Positions 11,555 through 24,535 of a stretch of DNA of 64,000 bases are shown here, in pieces; the stretch's first letter is position 1, and each line of letters opens with the position of its first letter. The stretch comes from Azadirachta indica. Lineage: Eukaryota; Streptophyta; Magnoliopsida; Sapindales; Meliaceae. The notes beneath the pieces were generated by a model, which saw nothing but the letters and a program-made list of their open reading frames with translations, was not told where the DNA came from and made no database searches. The translations under genes and the position numbers were made by a program. The DNA is taken from the NCBI GenBank assembly GCA_022749755.1, contig CM040442.1:4004457-4068456 (forward strand), written 5' to 3'.

Positions 11555-12384
11555 AGTGCTTTTGACTGTCTTACCAATGACTACAAAATTCAGTACTGGC
11601 TTAAACACCTCTGGATTTTCTCAAGAGTATGTTGTGTCTATATTCATTATTTTAGGCAAATTCATCCTTGCTTAAAACTACATTATCAGAATCACTACGT
11701 GGATTCTAGGAAGAACATTTTTTAAACTTACTATTTTTGGAGTAGGCTAGGAAGAACATTTTCATTTGTTGTGTATCAACTCATAATAATTCTTGGAAGT
11801 CTTTACTGAATTGCAAAGGACAATTCTGCCAGATTTGCTGTGGTTTAATGTTGCAATAATGAAATATTTTCTTTTCCCTTGTGGCAAATTGGAATCCTTG
11901 TGTATTCTTTTGACTCCTCGCCCTACTTTTATATTGATGCATTATCATATTTTCCCTTTAACATGAAACAACCACCAATTCCAAGTGTACAGCAAACCAA
12001 GCAGAAGTGAAACAACAATGAAAAGAAAATCTGAGTGAAGAATCTTGGAGAGAGAATGCAAAGTTTATGATAGACAAGAATCTTAGGTTGAGATGGTAAG
12101 ACAACTAATGAAAACGGAGATTTCAATATAACTTTAAAAAGTATATTACAGTGGCATCTCATTTGATTGACTGACAACAGACAACATAGAATATTATTAT
12201 GAGGGGCTTGTCTAGTAAACTTAATTTATAATCTAATAATCTATACATCAAAAATTCTTGAAGAATGAAGTTTAAAAAAAAAAATGTAGAAGTAAGGTAA
12301 AAAGGTGATCAAAGATGTCTACTGGAGCCTGGGATAGCAGTAACAGAACTTTCCCAGGTATCTATCTCAGTGGCCAAGCCTCTG
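11555..12384. other. 3' flanks of two convergent genes
   Basis: The region holds the 3' UTRs of the IAA-amidohydrolase (+) and the GT14 enzyme (-), which converge here. No further gene seen. Confidence 0.6.
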
Positions 12385-14362
12385 TCAAAACCCGAAAACT
12401 TTGGGAGACAATACCAACAGAGGATCCAGAGCACTTGGAGCAAACTTCCTTGCGAAAAGGTAACAAAATGTAGTCAGCTGGTTATTATAAAGGCATTGCT
12501 CACTCGCAATTATTTTCCTGAAGAACTCCTCATTTATGTCAGCAGGCCCAAATGTAGCAGGATGAGCACCACCCCTTGACCAGTCTGTCCAAGTAAGGGT
12601 GCGGTTTGCCAAAAGATGTGGCATGTGTATGGTCAGCATTGTTGGGAAGTAGTGTTCATCCACGTAACATCCTGGTTTGCAGAAATCTCTGAACTTAGGA
12701 TAGTAGACAACATCTTCAACTATTCTAACAGCAAGAACACGATTAACTTCAAACCATTGTGATCCTTTACGCCACTGGGAAAGGGTGACCTCAGGTGCCA
12801 TGTTTGGATCATACCGCCCTCTTCCAAAGGGTCCAGGATCATCATATGAACCCATAAAACTGTACCGAGATCTTGATATGTAATAATAAATGATGCTGAA
12901 ATTGTGGAGAGGAATACAGGACTCAGATAGGAGGACAAACCATTCATTGGAAATATCAAGCAATGCGTTAGCCAGGAGTCGTCTCTCAGCTTCACACATA
13001 CTCATTTCTCCCCATTCAGCTGGCTGCAAACAGTTATCAAAAACAAATAATCATTTCAACAATTAAATGACGCAACTCAAGGAAATTAATCAATGAAAAT
13101 ACTAAGCAAAATTTTCTATGATGTTTACTTAGAAAGCAGCCAAGTAGTTGAATGCATCATGGCTTGGTCCATTAGCAATCTAGCATTTTTACATTATAAA
13201 GCTTTACAATTAAGATTGTTCCACGGCATATATATATATATATATATATCATGAAGACTTCATTTACATAAAAAGGAAATTGAAGAAGGAAATGCAAAAG
13301 CTTTAATGCTGCTTCTGTGTGGTGTCTCTCCCTATGAAAGAAAATTTTTGTTTGTCATTCTCATCAAACTTTCCATAAGTTCAACAAAACCCATTCATCC
13401 ATTACTGGTTCAGGTAATAATCTCCAGCATAGATGGATGAACTATCACTACTAATTCTATAAGGTCTCTTCACCTACTGAAACTTCCTTCCAATCATCAT
13501 TACTTTATTACTTTTAAAATTCAATCACCTCATGTTTTGCAAACCAACCATCAGGATTCTCTTTTGGTAGCAAAGCATGCAAGTCAAAATCTTTGAATTT
13601 GTTGTAGTAATGACCTCACCAGAAGCATAGAACGTAATGAGAAGAATAATTAAGAATAATATTTTCAGATTGAACAAATATTAATATCAAATCTAACGTA
13701 CTTGTTCGACTTGGAAATAACTTTGGGGCATTAAGAAAGGCATATCATGCACAGGCAAAGAGATCTACCATAACATTAAAAGTACTCCCTATTTAAATAA
13801 AGTCATGCCAGAATTATATAAAGAGAATGGTAGTCAATACCTTACTGGGAATTTGTCGCCCGTAGAACACTGAAGATGATGAATAATTGCCGAAATAAGC
13901 TGGATGTGGATGAACGTAAGTAGAATAAAATCCCTTGTGCCCCTTGAAGAATTTCTCCCAGAGTGGTGCCAGTGGCAATGGCCCCTTCGTCAAGAACATG
14001 AAGGCAATTTTGGGAGCTCTCTTAAATGGGTACTCTTTTACTCTAGGAACAAAGGTTGCCCTCCAAAACAACTCTGTATCATTCATTTTATGCATCAGGT
14101 CTGACGGAGGCTTAATCCAATTTTGTAGATTGTTTACATCTTCAAAGCACGCATGAATAATGGTTGGTGCTACAGGGACGATATTACGGACAGAAAAAAA
14201 TTTCGTTGCGTACAAACAAATGAGAGAAAAACTAAGACCCACAACCAAAAACATCAAGAAAATTTGAATAAGTCTCATTGGCATAGGCCTATGATGGTTT
14301 GCTCTAAAAGTAGAGGCATGGTCTTTCCCATCCTCTATTGGTACCACTAATCTTGTTTGCAT
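12385..14362 (-). CDS. GT14 / DUF266 core-2/I-branching beta-1,6-GlcNAc-transferase-like protein
   Basis: Two exons, 14362-13841 and 13023-12385, in phase, give 386 residues. A short basic cytosolic tail, a membrane anchor at about residues 30-52 ([20 protein letters not shown]) and a lumenal domain make this a type II Golgi enzyme. Family hallmarks are present: [98 protein letters not shown] and the tail [14 protein letters not shown]. Some GT14 members are glucuronosyltransferases of arabinogalactan proteins, but this DUF266 branch has no firmly known substrate. The N-terminus seems complete, with no internal stops. Confidence 0.92.
13226..13250. repeat. (TA)n microsatellite in the GT14 intron
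   Basis: About 12 uninterrupted TA units inside the single intron of the GT14 gene. Confidence 0.85.
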
Positions 14363-15811
14363 CTTAACCTCAACTCTTTATCAGAATCACTTTCTGGTAA
14401 TGACACTGCTACAAAATGGAATCCATAAACCTTCTTAAAGGCAAACTAGATTTCTGAAACAGCATTTTATAATGACAATTGTAGAACTAGCTTCGTTTTT
14501 GCCAGATGGGCATTTAATCTAGGCTCTTGCCCAGCATCACAACACATATAATATCAAAATCTCACCAAAGATCAAAGGTCACCCAGAAGTAATAGACAAA
14601 AACGTCTCTTTATCGAATGAGCACTTATCCAAAAAGAATCTTTCACCAACAAGGTAAGGATCTCAGACAAACAAACAATTTCTCATCTCATTGTGTTGGC
14701 AAATGTAGATGCAACAATGCGAAATGATCAGAGGAAAGCAAACGAGAAAAATGAGGAGAAAATGACGTTACCATTTCCAAGTTTGCCTATAAGAATACAG
14801 AAAATAATGAATAAATGGAGAAACGATTAAGAAATAAGGATGGATCGGTTCTTTTCCCTTAATTCTGGAATTGTGCTAGCTTTTATTGACTTACTAACTA
14901 TTGAGTTTTGCGCTGAGACAGAAAGAAAAAGGGAAAGGCAAACGCTTGTAAGGATTTTTATGGTTTCTTCCTACATTCTGTTTTGATGAAGGACAACAAA
15001 AATTTATTGTCTTTATTAAAGAGATAGAAGACAAATGGAAGTGGGGTTAGGAGAATGCTAGGATCCGATTCCGTCTTTTTTTCTTAAAATATGCATATAA
15101 AACTCATTAATTTTATGTTTCCTTTTTTTGAGTTTTGGCTTTGTCTGAGTTTTTTAATTATTGTTGGTTAACGATAACTGTGGGTAAACCTACTTCTGAT
15201 TGCTACATTTCATTGCATATTTTGAGTGGCTCAGGTTACTCCACATGTCTAATTCGATCCGCTCATATTCATTAATTTGAGCTAATTATATTTAATTTTA
15301 ACCAACAAATTTGATTACTAAAATAGATTTCAACCCCCTTTAATAGTATAAGGTTGGATTTTTACATTTTAGAGACAAATCAATTGAGAGCTGAATGAAA
15401 CAAGGAGAGCATTAACTATCACCAGATGATGTTGTGTATAAAAAATTTTCATTTGCAGTTTTTACTTTTTACTTACTCTCATTCCTAAGCGTTTGCTTAG
15501 GATTCACACGTTCATAAAAGATTAACATCAAGACATGATTAAAATTAGACGGTAATAAAGAATCAAATAGAAAAATACAACCATTCACTAATATTAGTAA
15601 ATACTTGTTCCATGACAATATTTGAAATTAGCATAAGCTAATATTTAATTTCCATCCTAAACCAACAAATTTGCTTCAAAAAGAACAATTTCAGCTAAAA
15701 AACAAGACAATTGAATAATAAGGTGGTGAAGTTGAATACGGATGTATATCCATTTTTCCACATGAAACTCCACAACCACGAATATATTCCAAAACTCCCT
15801 CAAGTTCAAGT
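14363..15811. other. Upstream region of GT14 / downstream of eS30
   Basis: Probably holds the GT14 5' UTR and promoter (about 14,363-15,000) and the eS30 3' UTR. No additional coding exon recognised. Confidence 0.5.
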
Positions 15812-17028
<1,217 letters not shown>

Positions 17029-17085
17029 GACCGAATAATGATTGCTACTAGCTCTTCGCCTCAGAGAGGGTGCAGATTTCTAAGG

Positions 17086-17095
17086 CTAGGGTTTT
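17086..17095 (-). promoter_or_regulatory. Telo-box-like element (AAAACCCTAG) of the eS30 gene
   Basis: AAACCCTA core on the minus strand about 60 bp upstream of the eS30 start codon. Such boxes are common in promoters and leaders of plant translation genes. Confidence 0.5.
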
Positions 17096-17239
17096 GGAGA
17101 AAGATATATTTATTTAGACTTGTGCAGATCCAACGGTTGATATCGGCTAAGAGGAACTCTACCAAGACACGATGTCGGTTCGTCGCCTGCATACAGCGAC
17201 GTCGTTTCTGGCCAAGCTTTCTTTATAGTTGAACTCATC

Positions 17240-18640
17240 ACATGAAGAACAGGGTAGATTGGTAAATTAATTTTTCGGGTTTGTACACGACGCCGTTTCC
17301 AGTTTCATTGGAATTCTGCTTCGCTTGTAATTTTATGTTGATAATTTGTGTTGATCACGATTGAATATACGAAATAATTTAAATAAAATAAGATAAATTT
17401 TAAAGTGCCTTAAAAAATGTGTTCTTGAGTAAAATTATTTTTTCAAAAATATTCATATCTGCTTTCTAAAGTCTCGTCTATTATTTCTATGAAGTATGTT
17501 TAAATTTAAAGTAATATAATCATTAATAATATTTATAACTTCTTTTTCCAAATGCAAGAGTGAATGTTTCTTTGAAACAAATTAAAATATATCTTTTATT
17601 TTTACAAAATATTTTTTTAATAATATGTTTAATATTACTTTTATAACCTATTGTTGTAAAATAAAATTACTAATTGTCTGAAATAGTATGCATTTATCAA
17701 TTTATCAATAATAAATTTAAGATACAACATTAAAGAAAATGTTTTTGTTTGAGATTGAGGTATTTTGTAACTCTTTTTTTTGTGTGCATGAAATAAAATG
17801 TCAAAAATTAATTAAATAAAAAGAAAAAAATCTATTAAATGGTATTCTAATCATCCATATTCTAACTATACATAAATTACATCAAATAAAAAAAAAAAAA
17901 AAACAATTCGAAGTACTGAATTATCAAGAGAAAGAAAGTATAATACCCTCTCAGGCAGACAGTTGAAGAGAAAGCCTTTGATATTTGCATCTTTAAAATT
18001 GCTCAAGTTAGTGCCCTTCATAAGATGATCAACACAAATTTGAATTGCTTGTTTTGTCTCTTAATTAAAAATCTAACTTGCTATTTTTTCACTAGCATTT
18101 CATAGATTTCCATGCCCAATCATACAACACAAGTGCTTGAGGTCCTAATTGACAACCCCAAATCAATATTTCGTATATCAAATTATGTTTAAGACCAAAC
18201 TAATTAAACTGTGATCATGTTCAAGTGATGTGACTTTAAAGCTACTGAGAAAAAAAAAAAAAAATCACTGCATGTCAAATATATGTGAGAAGTTAATACT
18301 CTTCACTAAAATTTAGTGTTTGCTCCATAACTAAACCTTATACCTGATTATGAAAAAAGAAATTAACTAGCATGCTTGCTAATGTTGCACACACTAAATG
18401 CAGTTAACAGTAAAAACAGGGGGAAGCTGACATATCAAATGGTTCCCCTTCATCAAAACAAAGAGCTGTGATGATCTGAATGTACACACATCACATTAGA
18501 GTTTTGACAGCAAAATTAGCATTCAAAGTCACACAATTAACAGCTATAATACCACAAGAAATCTGCTAGTTAAACATCAAACACAACCTAAATTAATACA
18601 GACATAAAATAAAAGATTCAAATCAGATATCTTTAGATCT
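17240..18640. other. Intergenic, no gene seen
   Basis: AT-rich spacer between the divergent side of eS30 and the end of the first F-box copy, with A-runs near 17,890 and 18,250. No coding pattern. Confidence 0.5.
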
Positions 18641-18656
18641 TATCTTGGAGTATATA

Positions 18657-20465
18657 TCATTGAATCTTCTCCAACTTCTCTCCATCCTGAAAAGAATACT
18701 TATTGTTCACAGCCTTCATATTTCCCAGTTGTTTTCTTGTGTGCTCAATTGTAACTTCCTTCATGCATTGCTGCCAACACAAGATAGGATGGGATTGGCA
18801 GCAACGAGGGGCATTTCCTTTACAAACAAGTGGCTGCTCCTCTTTATATGAGAACTAGGATAGAAAATTTGAGAAGACATAAACATACTGATCAATAAAC
18901 CAAACAAACTGGTTGCACACTGTTAGTATCTATGGAAAAGGTCTTGACTTCCCAGAAATGAAAAATATACAGTACCTTAAAATAAAACTTGTCAAAGGCA
19001 CCGCAAGAATATTCCATTGACAACGACTCTGCATCAGGTGAAAGCCAGAGCAAACCATCCACAATTTTTGCTAATGGAACTACCATATATCTTTCAATTA
19101 TTGAAAAGTTTATGTGCTTGACACTAAATAATGGGGGACAGAGGGTTCACCTTAGTTCAGTCGGAACAATCACATTCTTTGCAAAAGAAATTGACCCTAA
19201 AAAAAAAATTGTTAGAGCTTGAAGGTGTACAATCATACATAATAACAAAAACAGTCAAGAAAACTTGACATAAAAATAAGTGGTAACCATAGAAGTACCT
19301 TGCCCGTGTCGCTTTGCAAATTTGATAATTGAGATAATTGACAGAACTGTGCAAGAAGTCCGACATATTGAACAAACCATTCATTATCAAGATTCCGAGA
19401 GGGAAAACCGACATCTGTTGCAAATAAAGTCAAATGACCAGTTGAAGAGAAAGCAGTGATATCAACCGTATATTTGAATGTACTTAAATTAGGAGTGTTA
19501 ACCTTGATGTCAATCACTTTCACAACTATCGATAGACAATACCTCAAGCGAGGGAATTGAAATCTTAAGATTCTGCAAATGCCGAGCTCTTTCTATGTGT
19601 AAGTACTCAATAAATTAAAGGAAATTGAGAAATTTCATAGGTGAGCCACTCATCTGATATGCCCAACAGGCCTAGTTTTAACCATCTTACATTCCTAGAA
19701 GTGCATACACTCATCGCATGAGGTACAAATCGCCCAACAATGACTACTGAAAAGGCATTTGGTGCATGGACAATGACCCGTTCGAGATCATATTCACACC
19801 ACATTTCAAATCTGGTAACATTAGTGAGACTCCGAAAATCCAGGCCTCTAAATCCATCACAATAAAAAACACTCAAACACTCAATCAATGTTCATTGGGC
19901 AACTATATTCTCGATTACGTGTTCTTTTGCAAAAACTCGAGGTAGCGTCAATGTTCTCAAAGTAGAGAACTTCACACAACTCCTTGGTGGCTTGAGGTTA
20001 CAGCCTACCAACTCCAACAAATCTAGTGATTTTCCAAAAAAGACAATTTGGGGCAAATTGTACAATATTTTCTAAGAATGTGATATCTCAAGTATCAGCT
20101 CTTTAACATTACTTTTAATTGCATAGCAAATGCAACGATCAATGAAGGGTGCAAATTTACACGACTCTTCAACGCTACCATGTTAAGGCTAATCTTCTTA
20201 AAATCTGTCGTTTCAATGTGGCGGTTAAAATAGATTGTTCGAAAAACTTTAATACCTTGTTTCTTCTCCTGGGTCGGTAAAGTGTTTGATCAAACTCAAC
20301 ATCAGGGTACGTAAGCCATAATTGTCTCCAGGTTTTCGACAACACACTAGTCTTAGCAGCTTCTTTGAATGATAGGAAAGACATGATGTGGTGCAATATC
20401 GCGATACCGGCAACTGAGAAACCATGTCTACTTCTTCATCAACCTTCCTCTTCTCATCATATCAC
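18657..20465 (-). pseudogene. F-box/LRR pseudogene (copy A of three)
   Basis: It is the most decayed of three tandem paralogues. The F-box can be followed as DEEVDMVSQLP, then a frame change near 20405, then ILHHIMSFLSFKEAAKTSVL and SKTWRQLWLTYPDVEF. LRR-like pieces follow (RNVRWLKLGLLGISDEWLTY; NLDNEWFVQYVGLLAQF), interrupted by a stop at 19894-19892 where the intact paralogue has Gly in GGCPSIEEL. The penultimate exon has a stop at 19149-19147 inside VPTELR-TLCPPL. The final exon still encodes CCQSHPILCWQQC and ends at 18657. No proper start codon is found for the F-box frame. Exon order matches the intact copy, so this arose by tandem duplication, not retroposition. Confidence 0.82.
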
Positions 20466-20469
20466 AGCT

Positions 20470-21816
20470 TCCTTCAAACGTCATTGCGTAAATAACCTAC
20501 AGAGTAAACCGGTTATCGAAATAGACCGCCTGAAAACTAACGAAACTTTATCATCGTTTCCAGTTGTATAATACTAAAACTACCTAAGCATTAGAACCCA
20601 CAAAACGAACAAACTTCCTCACTAGATACTTCACCTTGAACGAAGTTTTTAAGGGAAAACAAACACCATACGTAATCATATCAAAAGATTGAGGATATGA
20701 TGACAAAAAAGAAAACAAAAACATTTACGACAAGAGAGAGATTCCTAACAAGGAATTCTTACATGGGTGAAAGAAAGATGAACGACTGAGAGCTTGGAGA
20801 AGGAGATCTAGGATTAGGGTTTTGAAGCGAGAAAAGTTTCTTCGTTTGTGTGTGTGAGGATGGACAGACAGAATGAAGGATAAGCTAAGTGGATGGTCAG
20901 CAGAGTGTCAGTTTAGAGTGTATGTCTACAGTGCAGAAGGAAGAAGCAATTTGAACGCGCAGAGTAGGATACGACGGCGGATTATTAAAGAAGGATACTG
21001 TTTCAGTTTCTCTGATCACCGGTGAATATTTTAGAGAATCAAGTTGTGGCACAGAGCTAAGGTCCCTGCACAAAGACTGTAACTAGCCGAAAGCTGATAC
21101 CTGTCAACTTTTTGCTTCTGACATGTTTCTTCAATCGATGTTAGAGTGTACGACGTCGGATCGCATGAAACATTTTCTGTGGAACTTTTTTATCATTTAT
21201 TAAATGATTTTTTATATGAGCTATTAATACATAAAATTTTAGTTTCGAAAACATGTAATTCCATTAGTCACTAGTAGCTAATAACTACAACTTCACAGAG
21301 TCGCGTTAAATCTGTTAACATTTAATGTTTTTCTGAACTCCAGTTCCTAGTACTATTTGTGTTAAGATCATCCAACAGATAAAAAAAGACTAATGATGTA
21401 AGACCTATTCATTAGACATCTTTTATGGACTCTGTATTGATTTAAATCATATTGCCAAACATCCTGTAGCAACGTTAGTTGGTGTCCTTGTCCTCGGACG
21501 TCATTGAACTTTACTTATACGTATATATTAACAGATATACATATATATTAACAGATGTGATAGAACGAGACTAACTGAACTTTTGACCAAATAATTTCTA
21601 AGAAGAAAATAGCAAGATCGTAGCTATTCACAAAATCAGTAATCAACATCCTGTTCATTACAAAATATACACTATTTTATTTGAAACACCATGATCTGTT
21701 TCAAACACATACCAATCCGAGCATCATTCTATTCTAATACAAACAACCGATGCAAATCCTGAAATAATATTAGGTAATCAAAGATAAAAACACGAACTAT
21801 CCAAATCTACCAAATT
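20470..21816. other. Spacer between F-box copies A and B
   Basis: It holds the former leader and promoter of copy A and the 3' flank of copy B. No coding exon recognised. Confidence 0.5.
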
Positions 21817-23585
21817 CTACCGCCTACGTCCGAAAATACGAAACAGCTTCTCAACTATGTTCCCATCCTTAACATTGTCAATAGAATAACTCTTTATATC
21901 AATAATTTGTCCGTTCAATGTCATAACAGTATGCTCCATCTCAACTTTCTTTATGCAATGTTTCCAACACAAGAGAGGATGGGATTTGCAGCAACGAGGA
22001 ATTCCTCCTTCATAAACAAGTGGTGCCTTGTATGTGAGCTGAAACAAAAGTGGATGCATATTCACAATATGAATCAAGCCCTGAATTCTCATACATCAAA
22101 AAATGTATAGTACCTTTAAAGTAAACTTGTTCCAGCAACTATATTGATATGCTATTGATAGGGTCTCTGCATGGGGTGAAATCCAGAGCTAGCTATCCAG
22201 AACTTCCCTAAGAGGAAATTGTAGATATGAATGACACAGTTTATGCTTCAAATGCTTGCCACTAGTTAATGGAGGTTGTAGTGTTTTCCGTAGTTCTCCT
22301 GGTATAATCAAAGCCTTCAGGAAAAAAATTTAAGGGAAAAAACAAAGTTTGAGCTTCAAAATGTCTGATAATAGATTACTCAAATAAGAGGTCAATTTTA
22401 GATAAAAGAGATCAACAGGCATATACATACCTCATCTGGGTTAACTTGCAAATCCAGAACTTGGGAAAATTGACTGAACTTTGCAATTAGTTCAATCATT
22501 TTCATAAACCAATCACTGTCGTCATCACCACAGTATAATTGGAGTAAAGTTTCTGACAAAGCCAAAACATTTGAAGAGAAGAAAAATGTATTACCCTTAT
22601 ATTTGAATACACTTAAATTTGGGGTATCGATCTTGAGTTTAGCCAACCTACAGATCCAAATGACCAAATTCTTAAGACATTGACTTGAAATATTGATACT
22701 TCTTAGCTTTGTACATCTAGTTATATCCAAGTACTCCAGGTGCGGAAGTTCAGAAAGCACGTTGCGAAGCCATTCATCTGTTATAGACAGCGTAAATAAG
22801 TTCAAGCACTTAAGATTCCTGCAAGAGGTTATATTGATCTTGCATGATTCAGGCAGCATCAGAATATCTGCTGTATGAACATTGACTCCATTGATATACA
22901 CCCTTCCAAGTTCAGAACCTTCATTGTATACCTTGAATATCTGGAGTTTAACAGGACCAGATAACTCTAAATTTTTAAGTCCATCACATGCATTAATATT
23001 CAGATACTCAATTAAAGGACAGCCGGCAATAAGATTCTCAAGTACTTGATCATTTACATCAACTCGAGACAGACACAATTTTCTCAAAGAAGATAACTCC
23101 ACATCACTTCTAAAACACTCCAACTTACAACCTTGTAATTCCAACGCTACTAATGATTTTGCAGAGAAAACTACCGGAGGCAAAGTGTACAGTTTAAGAT
23201 AAAACAATAATTCAAGTTTTATCTCTTTGACATTACTTGCAACTGCATAGTAGAGGCATCGGCTTATGTATGTCTCAAACTTTGGATGATATAAAAATCC
23301 CATATCCACTCTAAGTGCAAACTTCAGTATACTTATCATATCTATGTGGCGTTTTCGCATAGTGCTTTCCAAATATTTCAGCATCAACCTCCTGCAATTT
23401 ACATCATTGAAGATTGTATAAGAAAATACCAGATTGGGATATGTATGCCAAACTTGTTTCCATCTCTTAGACAGCATGCTAGCTCGAATTCTATCTTCAA
23501 GTGAGAGGAATGACAAAATATGGTGCAGTAACGGTTCCGGCAGTGCAGATATCCTATCTACCTCATCAATTCTACTCCTCTTCAT
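21817..23585 (-). CDS. F-box/LRR protein with a premature stop in exon 2 (copy B)
   Basis: Exons 23585-22431, 22314-22114 and 22038-21817 keep phase 0. Exon 1 starts MKRSRIDEVDRISALPEPLL, an F-box (SKP1-binding adaptor of SCF ubiquitin ligases), followed by irregular LRRs (LECFRSDVELSSLRKLCLSR; LPHLEYLDITRCTKLRSI). In exon 2 the segment that reads DGLLWISPHAET in copy C reads DS, then TAG (22191-22189), then LWISPHAET. One base (TTG to TAG) explains the stop. Translation would end after about 426 residues, losing the conserved C-terminal Cys motif (CCKSHPLLCWKHC in exon 3), although exon 3 remains open to its own stop. An in-frame methionine at 23627 is also possible, but the stretch before 23585 looks like an intron end. 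Recently disabled or truncated-but-functional are both possible. Confidence 0.8.
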
Positions 23586-23589
23586 GATT

Positions 23590-24163
23590 GTTAAGTCGCC
23601 TATTGAATAAACAAGGCAACTATTCACAAACTAAAGAAAGGCCTAAATTTTATTTTATTTTTCATTAAAAATTGAAGAACCCAGAAAAAGAAATAAATAT
23701 TCACTCTAAATTCTCGTTTTGAGCTGCGGAAATTCACAGAAATATGATATTATTAAAATATTGATGGAAATCATCGAAGTTGATGAGAAATACCTTGTTC
23801 AGCCAAAAGATTGCTTTGTTAATTGAGAGAATTTCCTTGGAGAAGGAGTTCCTCCAGAAGTTTAAGAAAATAAGGTTTAAAAATTGAGCCGAGAATAAAT
23901 AAATATTAGAAAGGCGGCCGAAGCGGTGGCGGTAGGTAGTGGACAAATTAAGATTCCGGTCACACTACGGTGTTCTGGGATTCCGTTACTGACGGTGGAA
24001 TCGCAGTGGGCATGTATTTAACATCATCGTCGTCCAAAACGACGTCGTATTCCTCAAATCATGTATGATGCTATTAATATCCCGCAAGATTGCAAGTAAT
24101 AAACTCTCTTTTTGCACATTTGGGTTTTTTGTTTTCTTTTTCAACAAAAAGGAAAAAGTGGTA

Positions 24164-24199
<36 letters not shown>

Positions 24200-24535
24200 T
24201 TATATGTATGTATGTGTGTGTATAATAAGATAAAGTTTACAATTGAAAATTATGTATAATACGACAAAATTTTATTAAATTAACTTACAAATAACATGAT
24301 AAATTTATTCTACCCGAAATTATTTTTCAAACCAAAATACTAAAAGTGCCTAGAATAATTAAATAAAATAGAAAGAAATATTGATAGTTGCTAACCATCA
24401 AAAACATCCTCAAACACACCTTCTTGTTATCTGATTACGATCCTTAATTCAAATCTAGAAATAAAATTAGACAAATTGTACCAACACCATGCAATAAAAT
24501 ATATGCCGACTCAAGCAGATTTTAATAACCACTCA
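23590..24535. other. Leader of copy B, microsatellite and spacer
   Basis: A likely untranslated first exon of copy B lies around 23,794-23,945, with a GT donor near 23,793. It is followed by a CT/TA microsatellite and AT-rich spacer. No gene seen. Confidence 0.4.
24163..24200. repeat. Compound (CT)n(TA)n microsatellite
   Basis: About 12 CT units run directly into about 6 TA units, then TATGTATG-type sequence. Confidence 0.9.

Noticed and set aside
12720..12995. Minus-strand frame overlapping GT14 exon 2
   Set aside because: Off-frame shadow of the GT14 coding sequence, without motifs.
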